64,000 bases of DNA from Candidatus Rubrivivax defluviihabitans (lineage in GTDB: Bacteria > Pseudomonadota > Gammaproteobacteria > Burkholderiales > Burkholderiaceae_C), in the NCBI GenBank assembly GCA_016709385.1, contig JADJMW010000009.1:186001-250000 (forward strand), in the 5' to 3' direction. Position numbers and translations under genes: made by a program. The notes under the pieces were generated by a model. It worked only from the letters and a program-made list of their open reading frames with translations, ran no database searches and had not been told where the DNA came from. Position 1 is the stretch's first letter; every line of letters starts with the position of its first letter. Below are positions 49,724 to 59,345 of this stretch, in pieces.

Positions 49724-49835
49724 GGGGAGCCTCGTTTCGGTTGCGGGAGCCACGCCGGCCGGCCGTGTTGCGGTTCGGGCAGGCGCACTTTCCTAAGGGG
49801 GCGGGAAACCGGGAATTCTAACCTGAGAGCCGACG

Positions 49836-51098
49836 TCAGCCGCCACGCCGCATCATGTCGAAGAAGTCGTGATTGTTCTTGGTGGCCTTCATCTTCTCCA
49901 GGATGAACTCCATCGCCTCGATCTCGTCCATGGGATAGAGCAGCTTGCGCAGGATCCAGCTCTTCTGCAGGATCTCGGGCTTGAGCAGCAATTCCTCGCG
50001 CCGCGTGCCGCTCTTGTTGATGAGGATCGACGGGTAGACGCGCTTCTCGGCCATGCGGCGGTCGAGGTGGATCTCGCAGTTACCGGTGCCCTTGAATTCC
50101 TCGTAGATGACCTCGTCCATCTTCGAGCCGGTGTCGATGAGCGCAGTGCCGATGATGGTCAGCGTGCCGCCTTCCTCGGTGTTGCGCGCGGCGCCGAAGA
50201 AGCGCTTGGGGCGCTGCAGCGCATTGGCGTCGACGCCGCCGGTGAGCACCTTGCCGGAAGACGGCAGCACGTTGTTGTAGGCGCGCGCCAGGCGCGTGAT
50301 GCTGTCCAGAAGAATGACCACGTCCTTCTTCAGTTCCACCAGCCGCTTGGCGCGTTCGATCACCATTTCTGCGACCTGCACGTGGCGCGCCGCGGGTTCG
50401 TCGAAGGTGCTGCTGATGACCTCGCCGCGCACGGTGCGCAACATCTCTGTCACCTCCTCGGGACGCTCGTCGACGAGCAGCACGATGAGGTGGATCTCGG
50501 GGTGGTTGGCCACCAACGCATGCGCCAGCTGCTGCATCATCACCGTCTTGCCGGTCTTGGGCTGCGCCACCAGCAGCGCGCGTTGGCCTTTGCCGATGGG
50601 CGCGATGAGGTCGATGATGCGGCTGGTGATGTTCTCGTCGCTCTTGATCTCGCGTTCGAGCTTGAACTGCTGCGTGGGAAACAGCGGCGTCAGGTTCTCG
50701 AACATGATCTTGTGCTTGCTCTCCTCGGGCGTGACACCGTTCACGCGGTCGACCTTGACCAGCGCGAAATAGCGTTCACCGTCCTTGGGCACCCTGACTT
50801 CACCTTCGACCATGTCGCCGGTGTGCAGGTTGAAGCGGCGGATCTGGCTCGGGCTGAGGTAGATGTCGTCGGTGGACGCCATGTAGCTGGCCTCGATCGA
50901 GCGCAGGAAGCCGAAGCCGTCGGGCAGCACCTCGAGCACGCCGTCGCCGAAGACCTGCTCGCCGGCCTTGGCGCGCTTCTTCATGATCGCGAACATCAGC
51001 TCCTGCTTGCGCAGTCGTGCGACGTTCTCGATCTCCAGCGCCTCGCCCATGGTGATGAGTTCGGCGATGGGCTGGGCTTTGAGTTCGGAAAGATGCAT
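49836..51098 (-). CDS. rho: Transcription termination factor Rho
   Basis: A 420-residue hexameric RNA helicase. The N-terminal RNA-binding domain has G-D-G-V-L-E-V-L-P-D-G-F-G-F-L-R (near 51-66). The ATPase core has Walker A A-Q-P-K-T-G-K-T near 178, V-D-E-R-P-E-E-V near 208, and the Q-loop/R-loop segments. It has no insertion domain, so it is of the standard proteobacterial length. trxA lies upstream, as usual. Confidence 0.97.
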   Translation of the reverse strand: MHLSELKAQPIAELITMGEALEIENVARLRKQELMFAIMKKRAKAGEQVFGDGVLEVLPDGFGFLRSIEASYMASTDDIYLSPSQIRRFNLHTGDMVEGEVRVPKDGERYFALVKVDRVNGVTPEESKHKIMFENLTPLFPTQQFKLEREIKSDENITSRIIDLIAPIGKGQRALLVAQPKTGKTVMMQQLAHALVANHPEIHLIVLLVDERPEEVTEMLRTVRGEVISSTFDEPAARHVQVAEMVIERAKRLVELKKDVVILLDSITRLARAYNNVLPSSGKVLTGGVDANALQRPKRFFGAARNTEEGGTLTIIGTALIDTGSKMDEVIYEEFKGTGNCEIHLDRRMAEKRVYPSILINKSGTRREELLLKPEILQKSWILRKLLYPMDEIEAMEFILEKMKATKNNHDFFDMMRRGG

Positions 51099-51290
51099 GG
51101 GGCGGGCACCCTCGGGCAGATGCGGCGCGGCTCACGTGCGGGATGCACGGACCGGTGGGCGAAGAACGCTGGTGAATGGGCGCCGGTCGCACGCGCCGGG
51201 CCGTCGGGGGCGCCGGTGGGGCCGGCGCGGGCGGTGCGTGGTGGCGGATCAGCCGGCCGGCGCCTTCAGGCACCGACCGCTGGGACGGAA

Positions 51291-51620
51291 TTATAGATGA
51301 CCGTCGATGAAGGCGGTCAGTTGCGCCTTGTTCAGTGCGCCGACCTTCGTGGCGGCGAGCACGCCGCCCTTGAACAGCATCAGCGTCGGGATGCCGCGGA
51401 TATTGTGCTGGGCCGGCACGACGCGGTTCTCGTCGACGTTCATCTTGGCCACCTGCAGGCGGCCGTCGTAAGCCTTGGACACCTCGTCCAGGATCGGCGC
51501 GATCATCTTGCAGGGGCCGCACCATTCGGCCCAGTAATCCACCAGCACCGGCTTGTCGGACTTCAGGACATCGGCGTCGAAGGAGTCGTCGGTGACGTGC
51601 TTGATCAGTTCGCTGCTCAT
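51291..51620 (-). CDS. trxA: Thioredoxin 1
   Basis: A 109-residue protein with the active site W-C-G-P-C-K near residues 32-37 and the cis-proline in R-G-I-P-T-L near 74. It is the general disulfide reductant of the cytoplasm. The ATG at 51620 gives the standard length, though the frame is open to 51773. It precedes rho by 192 bp. Confidence 0.96.
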   Translation of the reverse strand: MSSELIKHVTDDSFDADVLKSDKPVLVDYWAEWCGPCKMIAPILDEVSKAYDGRLQVAKMNVDENRVVPAQHNIRGIPTLMLFKGGVLAATKVGALNKAQLTAFIDGHL

Positions 51621-51840
51621 CTCAAATATCTCCGCGTGGCCCGGTGCATGGCACCTGAAGGAACGAGTCAATTCTGACACATCGGCCCGGCAGGGACCCG
51701 CCGCGAAGGCAGCGACGGCGCCATGGCCGCGATAGCCCCCCAGCCACCGCCTGGTCTCTCGCGGGCACGACAACTGATGCCCGTTTTGCGGTCACTTCAC
51801 GCCACCGGGGCCGCTCGGGGCGCGGTCCAATCGAAGAGCC

Positions 51841-53670
51841 ATGCCTGAAGCCAGCCACGATAGCGACACGACGGCGCGCAGCAACGCTGTGCGCTGGTTC
51901 GGCCGCCTGCAACTGCTGCGGCTGTTGGGCAAGAGCGAACGCACCATGGCCTGGCGCGTCGCCGAACCGCGCCGCGGGCAGGAGTGGATGCTGGTGCTGC
52001 CACGGCAGCCGCCGCCCGATGCCGAAGCCCTGGAACATTGGCAGCACGCGACCCGGCGGGCCGCGCGCCTGAACCATCCGCAACTGGCCACCCCGGTCGA
52101 AACCGGTGTGCAGGACGGCTGGCCCTTCGTCGCCTACGAGCTGCACGACAGCGCCACGCTGGCCGAACGACTCACGCCCCAGGGTCTGCCCGGGGCCGAT
52201 GCATCCGCGCTGGCGGTGCAGCTGCTGCGCGGCCTGGCCTATGCGCACGAGGCCGGGGTGGCTCACAACGATCCGCAGCCGTACCTGATGCTGGTCAGCG
52301 ACAGCGGCCACCTCCGCCTGGCCGGGCTGGAAGTGGCAGCGGCGGAGTCGATGCAGGGGTGGGGCGGACTGCGCCCGGCAGTGCAATCGGCGGCCGCGTT
52401 GCGTCTGCACCGCGCGGCAGTCGAGCGCGACGTGCTGGCCGCCGGCGTGCTGCTGCATGGCATGCTGGCCGGCGCCAGCGCGCTGGCCGAGCCGGACACC
52501 GGCCGCGTCATCGCACGCCTGCCGCCGCTCGGGCGCGAGATCGTGCGACTGCCTTGGACCACCGCCCACGCCATTGCCGAACCGCTGCGGGCCATCGCCA
52601 ATCGGGCCACCGATCGCCAGCAGCGGCAGCGCTACCGCAACCCACGCACGTTGCTGCGTGCGCTGGAAGGCTGGTTGCAGACCGAGTCCGAGGCCGGCGG
52701 CGGGCCGCTGGCCCTGCTGTCCGACCGCTTGCGCACGGCCGGCGTGCTGCCGTCCTCGCCCGGTGCCGCAGCGCGCGCGGCGCGGCTGGCGCTGATGGAG
52801 CGCGAACGCACCAACGATCTGGCCGAGGTCGTGCTGCAGGACCTGGCACTTTCCTTCGAGATGCTGCGGCTCGTGAATTCGGCGCAGGTGCGCGGCGCCC
52901 AGATCGCCGGTAGTGGCCCGGTGCTGACGGTGCGGCGGGCCATCGCGATGCTGGGGCTGGATGGCGTGCGGCGAAGCGCGCTGGCCTTGCGCGCCTGGCC
53001 CGGCCCGCTGGAGGAGGAGGGCGCGGTGGAACTGCAGCGGCTGGTCGACCGCTGCAAGCGTGCCGGGCGCGCCGCACTGGCCTTGCGGCCGGCGGGTTAC
53101 GACGGCGAGGTGGTCTATCTGGTCACGCAACTGCAGAGCCTGGGGCGGCTCGTCGTGCACTACCACTTCGCCGACGAGGCGCAACAGATCCGGCGCCTGA
53201 TGCAGCCGGCGCCGCCATCGAACGCCGGCGAACGCGAGCTACCCGGCATGAGCGAGGAAGCGGCGTCCTTCGCCGTGATCGGTGCCGATGTCGAGGCCAT
53301 CGGCGCGGCCGTGGCGCGCTCGTGGGGCCTGGACGAAAGCGTGCTGGCGATGATCCGCCGCCTGCCGCTGGCCACGCCCGTGCGCGCCATCGAGAACGAC
53401 GACGAGATGCTGCGTGCCGTGGCCAGCTGCGCCAACGAGGCCGTCGACGCCCTGGACCTGCCCGGGCCGCACCAGGCCGCGGCGTTGCAACGCGTGGCGC
53501 AGCGCTATGGCCGGCTGCTCGATATCGGCCCGCGTGAACTGCGCGCCGCGTTGCAGGACTCCGGCACGCTGCCGCAGCCTCCCATTGCCGAGAGCTCGCA
53601 CGCGCCGCTGGAAATGCCAGTGGCACCCGCCACGCCGGGTGGCGCGGCGCTGCGCGGGTCGGTGCCATGA
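51841..53670 (+). CDS. Pseudokinase-HDOD protein
   Basis: A 609-residue protein. Residues 20-280 have a protein-kinase-like layout, but the catalytic loop reads H-N-D-P-Q-P-Y-L in place of H-R-D-L-K-P-x-N, the glycine loop is lost, and the D-F-G position reads A-G-L. Phosphotransfer is therefore unlikely. Residues 300-530 resemble an HDOD signalling domain (D-L-A-L-S-F-E-M-L-R-L-V-N-S-A near 335, R-R-A-I-A-M-L-G-L-D-G-V-R near 366). It lies 58 bp before a kinase-HDOD-GAF gene with intact motifs, so it may regulate that kinase. Confidence 0.7.
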   Translation: MPEASHDSDTTARSNAVRWFGRLQLLRLLGKSERTMAWRVAEPRRGQEWMLVLPRQPPPDAEALEHWQHATRRAARLNHPQLATPVETGVQDGWPFVAYELHDSATLAERLTPQGLPGADASALAVQLLRGLAYAHEAGVAHNDPQPYLMLVSDSGHLRLAGLEVAAAESMQGWGGLRPAVQSAAALRLHRAAVERDVLAAGVLLHGMLAGASALAEPDTGRVIARLPPLGREIVRLPWTTAHAIAEPLRAIANRATDRQQRQRYRNPRTLLRALEGWLQTESEAGGGPLALLSDRLRTAGVLPSSPGAAARAARLALMERERTNDLAEVVLQDLALSFEMLRLVNSAQVRGAQIAGSGPVLTVRRAIAMLGLDGVRRSALALRAWPGPLEEEGAVELQRLVDRCKRAGRAALALRPAGYDGEVVYLVTQLQSLGRLVVHYHFADEAQQIRRLMQPAPPSNAGERELPGMSEEAASFAVIGADVEAIGAAVARSWGLDESVLAMIRRLPLATPVRAIENDDEMLRAVASCANEAVDALDLPGPHQAAALQRVAQRYGRLLDIGPRELRAALQDSGTLPQPPIAESSHAPLEMPVAPATPGGAALRGSVP

Positions 53671-53728
53671 GCGCGCCGGGCCGCTCCCAAGCGCTCATCC
53701 CGGAGCGCGCAGCGCGGAGGGTCGTCCA

Positions 53729-56209
53729 GTGAGTGCCGCGCTGAATGCCGTCCCGACGCCCACCGCGGGCGCGGCGGCGGCGGCCGTGCGCCGCATCGGG
53801 CGGTTTCGGCTGCTGCGGGAGCTGGGGCGCGGCGCGCAGGCCACCGTCTGGCTGGCGCACGACCCGCGACTCGCGCGCGAGGTGGCCCTCAAGCTTTTCC
53901 ACCCCGCGGCCGACGCCCACGCCGTCAGCGACTGGCTGCACGAGGCGCACTCGGTGAGCCGGCTCACGCACCCGCACATCGTGCCGGTGTTCGAGGCCGG
54001 CGAGGCTGCGGGGCCGCCCTACCTGGTGTTCGAATTCGTCGAAGGGCCCACCCTGGCCGAGGCCCGCCGGCAGCGGCCGCAATGGCCACCGCGCGAGGCC
54101 GTGGCCCTGATGCTGGACGTGCTGGACGCGCTGGCGGTGGCCCACGCGCAGGGCATCGTGCACCGTGACCTGAAGCCGTCGAACGTGCTGCTGGGCGCCG
54201 ACGGCCGTGCCCGCGTGATGGACTTCGGCATCGCCGCGCGCGTGGCCGGGCCCGCCGCAGGCCGTGGCCGCAATGACGCGAGCACCGATACCCATGTCGA
54301 CGCCCCCGTCGATGCCACTGCCGGCTGCATCGTCGGCACACCCGGATACATGTCGCCCGAGGCGGCACGCGGTCAGCCGCCGCTGCCGGCGATGGACGTC
54401 TACGCCGCCGGGGCGATGCTGGCCGAACTGCTGGCCGGCGAAGCGCTGCTGAAGGAGACCGACCCTTGGCGCGCGGTGCAGCGCGTGCAGCAGGAGGACC
54501 TGGTGCTGCCGTCCACGGCACCCGTGGACGAGGCGCTGCGCGGTATCGTGCAGCGTGCGCTGGCCCGCGACACCGGCTTGCGCTACGACAGTGCCAGCAC
54601 ACTGCACAAGGTTCTCAGCGCCTGGCTGCAGCTGGCCACCGAAGCCGACGACGAAGAGCCTGCCGAAGCCGCCGACGGCCACGCCACGCTGCAATTCCTG
54701 CTGCGCCGCATGCGGCACAAGACCGACTTTCCGGCGCTTTCGGCGCAGGTGGCTCGCATCCTGCGCCTGACCGGTTCCGAGACCGAGAGCCTGAACCGCC
54801 TGGCCGAAGAGATCATGCAGGACGTGGGCCTCACGCACAAGCTGCTGCGCATGGTGAATGCAGCCCACTTCACCAGCGCGGCCGGTGGCGGCATCGGCAC
54901 CGTGTCACGTGCGGTGGCACTGGTGGGCGTCGCCGGTATCCGCAACCTCGTCCTGTCGGCGCTGTTGCTGGAGCACATGGGCGACAAGGCGCACGCCGCG
55001 CGCATCCAGCACGAATACCTGCGGGCGCTGATGGCGGGCTCGCTGGCGCGCGAGCTCACGCCGCTGGCGCGCGAAAGCGAAGAAGCCTTCCTGGCCGGCA
55101 TGCTGCGCAATCTGGGCCGCCTGCTGACCGCGTACTACTTTCCCGAGGAGGCGCTGCAGATCCACCACCAGATGCCGAGCGGCGAGGGGGGACTGCGCGG
55201 CCTGGAGGCCGCCGCGCAGCGCGTGCTGGGCATCGGCTTTGAAAAGTTGACCGCCGGCGTGGCACGCGCCTGGGGTCTGCCGGTGCGGCTGCAGCGGGCG
55301 CTGGCCGCGCCCGAGGCGGCGTCGCCATCGACCGCAGCGGGCAAGGGCAGCAGTGCCGAGGCCGCGGTCGAGCGGCTGCGCCGGCTCGGCCACAGCGCCA
55401 ACGAACTGACCGACCTGCTGCTGGCCGGCGACGCCGACACGCAGGCCCAGCCGCTGGCCGCGGCCGCGGCGCACCATGCCGCGCTGCTCGGCTGCAATGC
55501 CGAAGCGGTGGTGGCGGCCACGCAGGCCGCCCGGGTGCGCTTGCGCCAGATGGTGCAGGCCCTGGGGCTGAAAGGTCTGAACCAGGCGCAGGCGAAGCGC
55601 CTGCTGGGCGTGGCCAATGCGCCGGCGCGCGCCGCGGCGGCGGTCCCGCCGCCGGCCGCGACCCTGGTGCTGCCGGGCCGGGCCTTGCCTGGCGCAGCCG
55701 CGCGCCCGCGATTGGCGCACGGGCTGGCCGAGGTGCAGCGTGCCAGCGCGTCGAGAACGCTCGGTCGCAACGAACTGCTGCATCTGGTGCTGGAAACCAT
55801 GCGCCGGGCCTTGGAGCTGCGCTGCGCCGTGCTGTGCCTGCGTGAAGCCGGCAGCGGCCAGCTCACGGGCCGCATCGGCCTGGGGGCCGGTGCCGGCGAG
55901 GCGCGTGCCGCCTTTCGCGTGGTGATCGAAGGCGCGGCGCCGAGTGATCTCTTCGCGGCGCTGTGCGCCAAGGGTGCGGACCTGCTGGTGGCCGACGCGG
56001 CCAAGCTGAGTTCGCGGCTGCCTGGGTGGTACCGGCGCCAGGTGAATGCGCCGACCTTCCTGTTGCTGCCGATGGTGCAAGACGGCGCTGCCGTGGGATT
56101 GATCTACGGCGACAAGTCGGAAGCCGGAAGCTTGGTGCTGGCCGACGAGGACCTGGCGTTGCTGCGTGCGCTGCGCGACCATGCGGTGGCTGCGCTGCGG
56201 GAGTCCTGA
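53729..56209 (+). CDS. Serine/threonine kinase with HDOD and GAF domains
   Basis: An 826-residue signalling protein. The kinase domain (about 20-300) has G-R-G-A-Q-A-T-V, V-A-L-K-L-F, H-R-D-L-K-P-S-N, M-D-F-G-I-A and G-Y-M-S-P-E-A, all intact. The HDOD domain (about 330-560) has I-M-Q-D-V-G-L-T-H-K-L-L-R-M-V-N. A C-terminal GAF domain (about 680-825) follows. GGAGG at 53716-53720 supports the GTG start at 53729. No membrane helix is seen. The signals sensed are unknown. Confidence 0.82.
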   Translation: MSAALNAVPTPTAGAAAAAVRRIGRFRLLRELGRGAQATVWLAHDPRLAREVALKLFHPAADAHAVSDWLHEAHSVSRLTHPHIVPVFEAGEAAGPPYLVFEFVEGPTLAEARRQRPQWPPREAVALMLDVLDALAVAHAQGIVHRDLKPSNVLLGADGRARVMDFGIAARVAGPAAGRGRNDASTDTHVDAPVDATAGCIVGTPGYMSPEAARGQPPLPAMDVYAAGAMLAELLAGEALLKETDPWRAVQRVQQEDLVLPSTAPVDEALRGIVQRALARDTGLRYDSASTLHKVLSAWLQLATEADDEEPAEAADGHATLQFLLRRMRHKTDFPALSAQVARILRLTGSETESLNRLAEEIMQDVGLTHKLLRMVNAAHFTSAAGGGIGTVSRAVALVGVAGIRNLVLSALLLEHMGDKAHAARIQHEYLRALMAGSLARELTPLARESEEAFLAGMLRNLGRLLTAYYFPEEALQIHHQMPSGEGGLRGLEAAAQRVLGIGFEKLTAGVARAWGLPVRLQRALAAPEAASPSTAAGKGSSAEAAVERLRRLGHSANELTDLLLAGDADTQAQPLAAAAAHHAALLGCNAEAVVAATQAARVRLRQMVQALGLKGLNQAQAKRLLGVANAPARAAAAVPPPAATLVLPGRALPGAAARPRLAHGLAEVQRASASRTLGRNELLHLVLETMRRALELRCAVLCLREAGSGQLTGRIGLGAGAGEARAAFRVVIEGAAPSDLFAALCAKGADLLVADAAKLSSRLPGWYRRQVNAPTFLLLPMVQDGAAVGLIYGDKSEAGSLVLADEDLALLRALRDHAVAALRES

Positions 56210-56243
56210 ACCCCAGGGCCTTGATCCGACAGCACGAAAGGTG

Positions 56244-56336
56244 ACGAGCCTTACCCCCGGCACTGGTTGCAACGCTGAGGGCTGCTTGGTTCCCCACCTG
56301 ACCCGGTTGGGCGCGCTTCCATGCGGGGAGGCCCGT
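56244..56336 (-). ncRNA. ffs: Signal recognition particle RNA (4.5S, small bacterial type)
   Basis: The minus strand contains the conserved apical element GGTCAGGTGGGGAACCAAGC followed by AGCC, with a GGAA-type tetraloop and the asymmetric loops bound by Ffh. The ends pair: ACGGGCCTCCCCGC with GCCGGGGGTAAGGCTCGT. A -10-like TACAAT (56350-56345) lies 9 bases before the 5' end. Location next to dnaX is typical. Ends are estimated to within a few bases. Confidence 0.85.
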
Positions 56337-56389
56337 CGATACCGATTGTAGGCGACGGGCGGCTGCGTGGGGCTGGCCGCCGCACGGCG

Positions 56390-57505
56390 TCAGCGCAACT
56401 GCAGCGCGTCGCCGCCGAACTCCACGCCCAGTGGCTCGATCCGCAGCCGCTTGGCGCCGGCCTCCACCTGCCCGGCCACCCAGGCCGGCACGCCGCAGCG
56501 CTGCGCCACCGCCACCGCGCGCTCAGCGTCGGCTGCCGGCAGGAAGAGCGCGAAGCCAGCCCCCATGTTCAGCGTACCGTAGGCCTCGGCGTCGTCTTGC
56601 CCGGCCTGCTGCTGGATGAAGCGCAGCACGGGGGGTACCGGCGGCACGGTGTGGATGCGGTAGGTGAACGGCTTGGGGTGGCGCAGCAGCTTGCGCCAGC
56701 CGTGGCCTGTGATGTTGGCGGCGTAGTGCACGCGCACGCCGGCGGCCCATAGTGCTTCGGTCACCGGCGAATACAGCACCGTGGGGGCCAGCAGCGCCTC
56801 GCCATAGCCCAGGCCGGGCGCCACTTCGGTGAGGTAGCCCTGCGGCAGCCTCGACGACAGCTTGCGCGCCAGGCTCAGGCCGTTGGCGTGGATGCCACTG
56901 GAGCCCAGCAGCACGATGGCGTCGCCGGGGCCGAGCTCTTCGCCCAGGCTGAGGCGCTCCCTGGGATTCACCAGGCCGGTGCAGGCAGCCGCCAGGTCGA
57001 TGCGCCCGGTCTCCACGATGCCGGCCAGCGCCGGCGTCTCGCCGCCGCCCCAGGCCACGCCGCAGGTGTCGCAGGCGGCCTTCCAGCCGGCCACCAGCGC
57101 CTGCGCGCGCTCGGCGTCGGCAAACCACTCGCTGCCGCCGGCGGCCCAGTAGGCCTGCACCACCAGCGGCGTGGCGCCCACGGTGACGAGGTCGTTGACG
57201 GCCATCGCGATGGTGTCCTGGGCGATGGCGTCGAAAAAGCTGCGGCCGGTGAGGCGCTGCATCTCGTCGGCCACCAGCGTCTTGGTGCCCAGGCATTCGA
57301 CGATGCTGGCCAGGTAGAACGGACCGACGTCGACGACATACGCCGATTCCCCGCGCGAGGCCTCGACCTCGGCAAAGCCGTGCGCCGCCAGGTGCGCGCC
57401 GGTGGCCGCGGCGGCGCGCTGCGCCGCCACCTTCAGCGGGTCGATGAGGTCGTACTGCACGCCGGCCTGTTCATAGCTCAGCGGGGTGGAATCGGTGCTC
57501 TGCAT
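56390..57505 (-). CDS. AIR-synthase-like protein (PurM paralogue)
   Basis: A 371-residue two-domain PurM-fold protein. It has Y-E-Q-A-G-V near the start, C-L-G-T-K-T-L in place of the usual G-V-G-T-K-L, then M-A-V-N-D-L-V, G-G-G-E-T-P-A and L-G-S-S-G-I-H-A-N-G. PurM closes the imidazole ring in purine synthesis. The divergent motifs and insertions suggest either a diverged PurM or a related ATP-dependent enzyme, so I do not assign purM. It is divergent from dnaX, with 37 bp between the starts. Confidence 0.7.
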   Translation of the reverse strand: MQSTDSTPLSYEQAGVQYDLIDPLKVAAQRAAAATGAHLAAHGFAEVEASRGESAYVVDVGPFYLASIVECLGTKTLVADEMQRLTGRSFFDAIAQDTIAMAVNDLVTVGATPLVVQAYWAAGGSEWFADAERAQALVAGWKAACDTCGVAWGGGETPALAGIVETGRIDLAAACTGLVNPRERLSLGEELGPGDAIVLLGSSGIHANGLSLARKLSSRLPQGYLTEVAPGLGYGEALLAPTVLYSPVTEALWAAGVRVHYAANITGHGWRKLLRHPKPFTYRIHTVPPVPPVLRFIQQQAGQDDAEAYGTLNMGAGFALFLPAADAERAVAVAQRCGVPAWVAGQVEAGAKRLRIEPLGVEFGGDALQLR

Positions 57506-57542
57506 GGCCGGTGATTATCCGCGCCAACCGTAGAATGCCCCG

Positions 57543-59330
57543 ATGAGTTATGTCGTCCTGGCCCGCAAGTACCGCCCGCGCAGCTTCGCGCAGATGGTCG
57601 GCCAGGAGCATGTGGTGCAGGCGCTGACGAATGCGCTCACCCAAGGCCGGCTGCACCACGCGTACCTGTTCACCGGTACGCGCGGCATCGGCAAGACCAC
57701 GGTCAGCCGCATCCTGGCCAAGAGCCTGAACTGCACCGGCGCCGACGGCCGCGGCGGCATCACCGCCGAGCCCTGCGGCGTGTGCCAGGCCTGCACCGAG
57801 ATCGACGCCGACCGCTACCTGGACTACATCGAGCTCGACGCCGCCAGCAACCGCAGCATCGACGAGATCCGCGACCTCATCGAGCGCGCCGCCTACAAGC
57901 CGGGCATCGGCCGCTACAAGGTGTTCATGATCGACGAGGCGCACCAGCTCACCAAGGACGCCTTCAACGCGCTGTTGAAGACGCTGGAGGAGCCGCCGGA
58001 CTATCTGAAGTTCGTGCTGGCGACCACCGACCCCGAGAAGATGCTGCCCACGGTGCTGAGCCGCTGCCTGCAGTTCAACCTGCGGCCGATGGCCCCGGCC
58101 ACGGTGCGTGACCACCTGCGGCAGGTGCTGGCTTCCGAGGGCGTGCCCTTCGACGACGGCTCGCTGCGCCTGCTGGCGCGCGCCGCGCGCGGCTCCATGC
58201 GCGACGGCCTGTCGCTGGCCGACCAGGCCATCGCCTACGGCGGCGGCCGGCTGGCCGAAGACGTGGTGCGCACCATGCTCGGCAGCGTCGACCGCAGCCA
58301 TGCGCGGACCCTGGTGCAGGCGCTGGCGCGGCGCGACGGCGCGGCCGTGCTGGCGGCCGTGGACGGGCTGCGCGGCCTGGGTCTTTCAGCGGCCGGCACG
58401 CTGGAGGAAATGGCCTTGCTGCTGCAGCAGATGGCGGTCCAGCAGGCGGTGCCCGGCGCCGTGGACGCGCAGGACCCCGAAGCAGCCGACGTACCCGTCC
58501 TGGCCGGCCTGCTGGCCCCGGACGAGACGCAGCTGCTCTACAGCATGGTGCTGCACGGCCGTGGCGAGTTGCAGCTGATGAGCGACGAATACGGCGCGTT
58601 GACGATGGTGTTGCTGCGCTTCCTGGCGTTTCCGCCGGCAGGGGGCGCGCTGCCCGCCGCACGTGCCGACGCACGACCGACGGAGTCGCCCCGTGAGCCC
58701 ACGCGTGAAGCGCCGGCGACCCGCGTGGCGCCGCTGCGCGCGCCTTCGCCGCCGGCGCTGACCTTGCCCGCGACGCCACCGGTGGTGGCGGCCGCCTCGC
58801 CCGAGGTGCCGGCCGCCAACGCCGAGGATTTCGCGCCCCACCTGCAGCTCGTGCCGCCCGGCGCATCGGCGCCGGCCGCTCGCTACGAGGCGGCGCCGGC
58901 CCAGGTATCCGCGCCGCCGGTCCCCACCCACACCTTCGGCGACCGCTGGGCCGGCCTGGTGCGGCGCCTGTGCGAGCAGGGCGCGGTGACGGCGCTGGTG
59001 CGTGAACTGGCGCTGCAGTCCGGGCTGCGCGATGTCGATGCGCAGTCCGCACCGCCCCGCTGGCAGCTCGTGGTGGAACGCGAGACGCTGCGCGCACCGG
59101 TCCTGCGCGACAAGCTGGCCGCGGCGCTGGCGGCCGAACTCGGCCAGCCCGTGGCACTGGAACTGGAGGCCGGCGTGCCCGAGGACACGCCGTCCCGCCG
59201 CGAGGCCGCAGAACGCCAGCGCCGCCAGGCGGCGGCCGAAGAAACCATACGCAACGACCCCGTGGTGCGCGAACTGATGACCCAGTTCAAGACCGCGCGT
59301 ATCGTGCCCGGATCCGTCAAACCCATCTGA
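57543..59330 (+). CDS. dnaX: DNA polymerase III subunit gamma/tau
   Basis: The 595-residue clamp-loader ATPase. Walker A is G-T-R-G-I-G-K-T-T near 45, the zinc knuckle C-T-G...C-G-V-C-Q-A-C near 60-82, Walker B F-M-I-D-E-A-H near 128, and sensor S-R-C-L-Q-F near 174. Residues about 370-460 are an alanine/proline linker, and the C-terminal tau region contacts the polymerase. I see no A-rich slippery site for gamma production. ybaB and recR follow. Confidence 0.95.
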   Translation: MSYVVLARKYRPRSFAQMVGQEHVVQALTNALTQGRLHHAYLFTGTRGIGKTTVSRILAKSLNCTGADGRGGITAEPCGVCQACTEIDADRYLDYIELDAASNRSIDEIRDLIERAAYKPGIGRYKVFMIDEAHQLTKDAFNALLKTLEEPPDYLKFVLATTDPEKMLPTVLSRCLQFNLRPMAPATVRDHLRQVLASEGVPFDDGSLRLLARAARGSMRDGLSLADQAIAYGGGRLAEDVVRTMLGSVDRSHARTLVQALARRDGAAVLAAVDGLRGLGLSAAGTLEEMALLLQQMAVQQAVPGAVDAQDPEAADVPVLAGLLAPDETQLLYSMVLHGRGELQLMSDEYGALTMVLLRFLAFPPAGGALPAARADARPTESPREPTREAPATRVAPLRAPSPPALTLPATPPVVAAASPEVPAANAEDFAPHLQLVPPGASAPAARYEAAPAQVSAPPVPTHTFGDRWAGLVRRLCEQGAVTALVRELALQSGLRDVDAQSAPPRWQLVVERETLRAPVLRDKLAAALAAELGQPVALELEAGVPEDTPSRREAAERQRRQAAAEETIRNDPVVRELMTQFKTARIVPGSVKPI

Positions 59331-59345
59331 ACGAGGAAGCGCACC

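Noticed and set aside
57543..59330. Programmed frameshift in dnaX producing gamma
   Set aside because: No A-rich slippery heptamer with downstream hairpin was found in the linker region.
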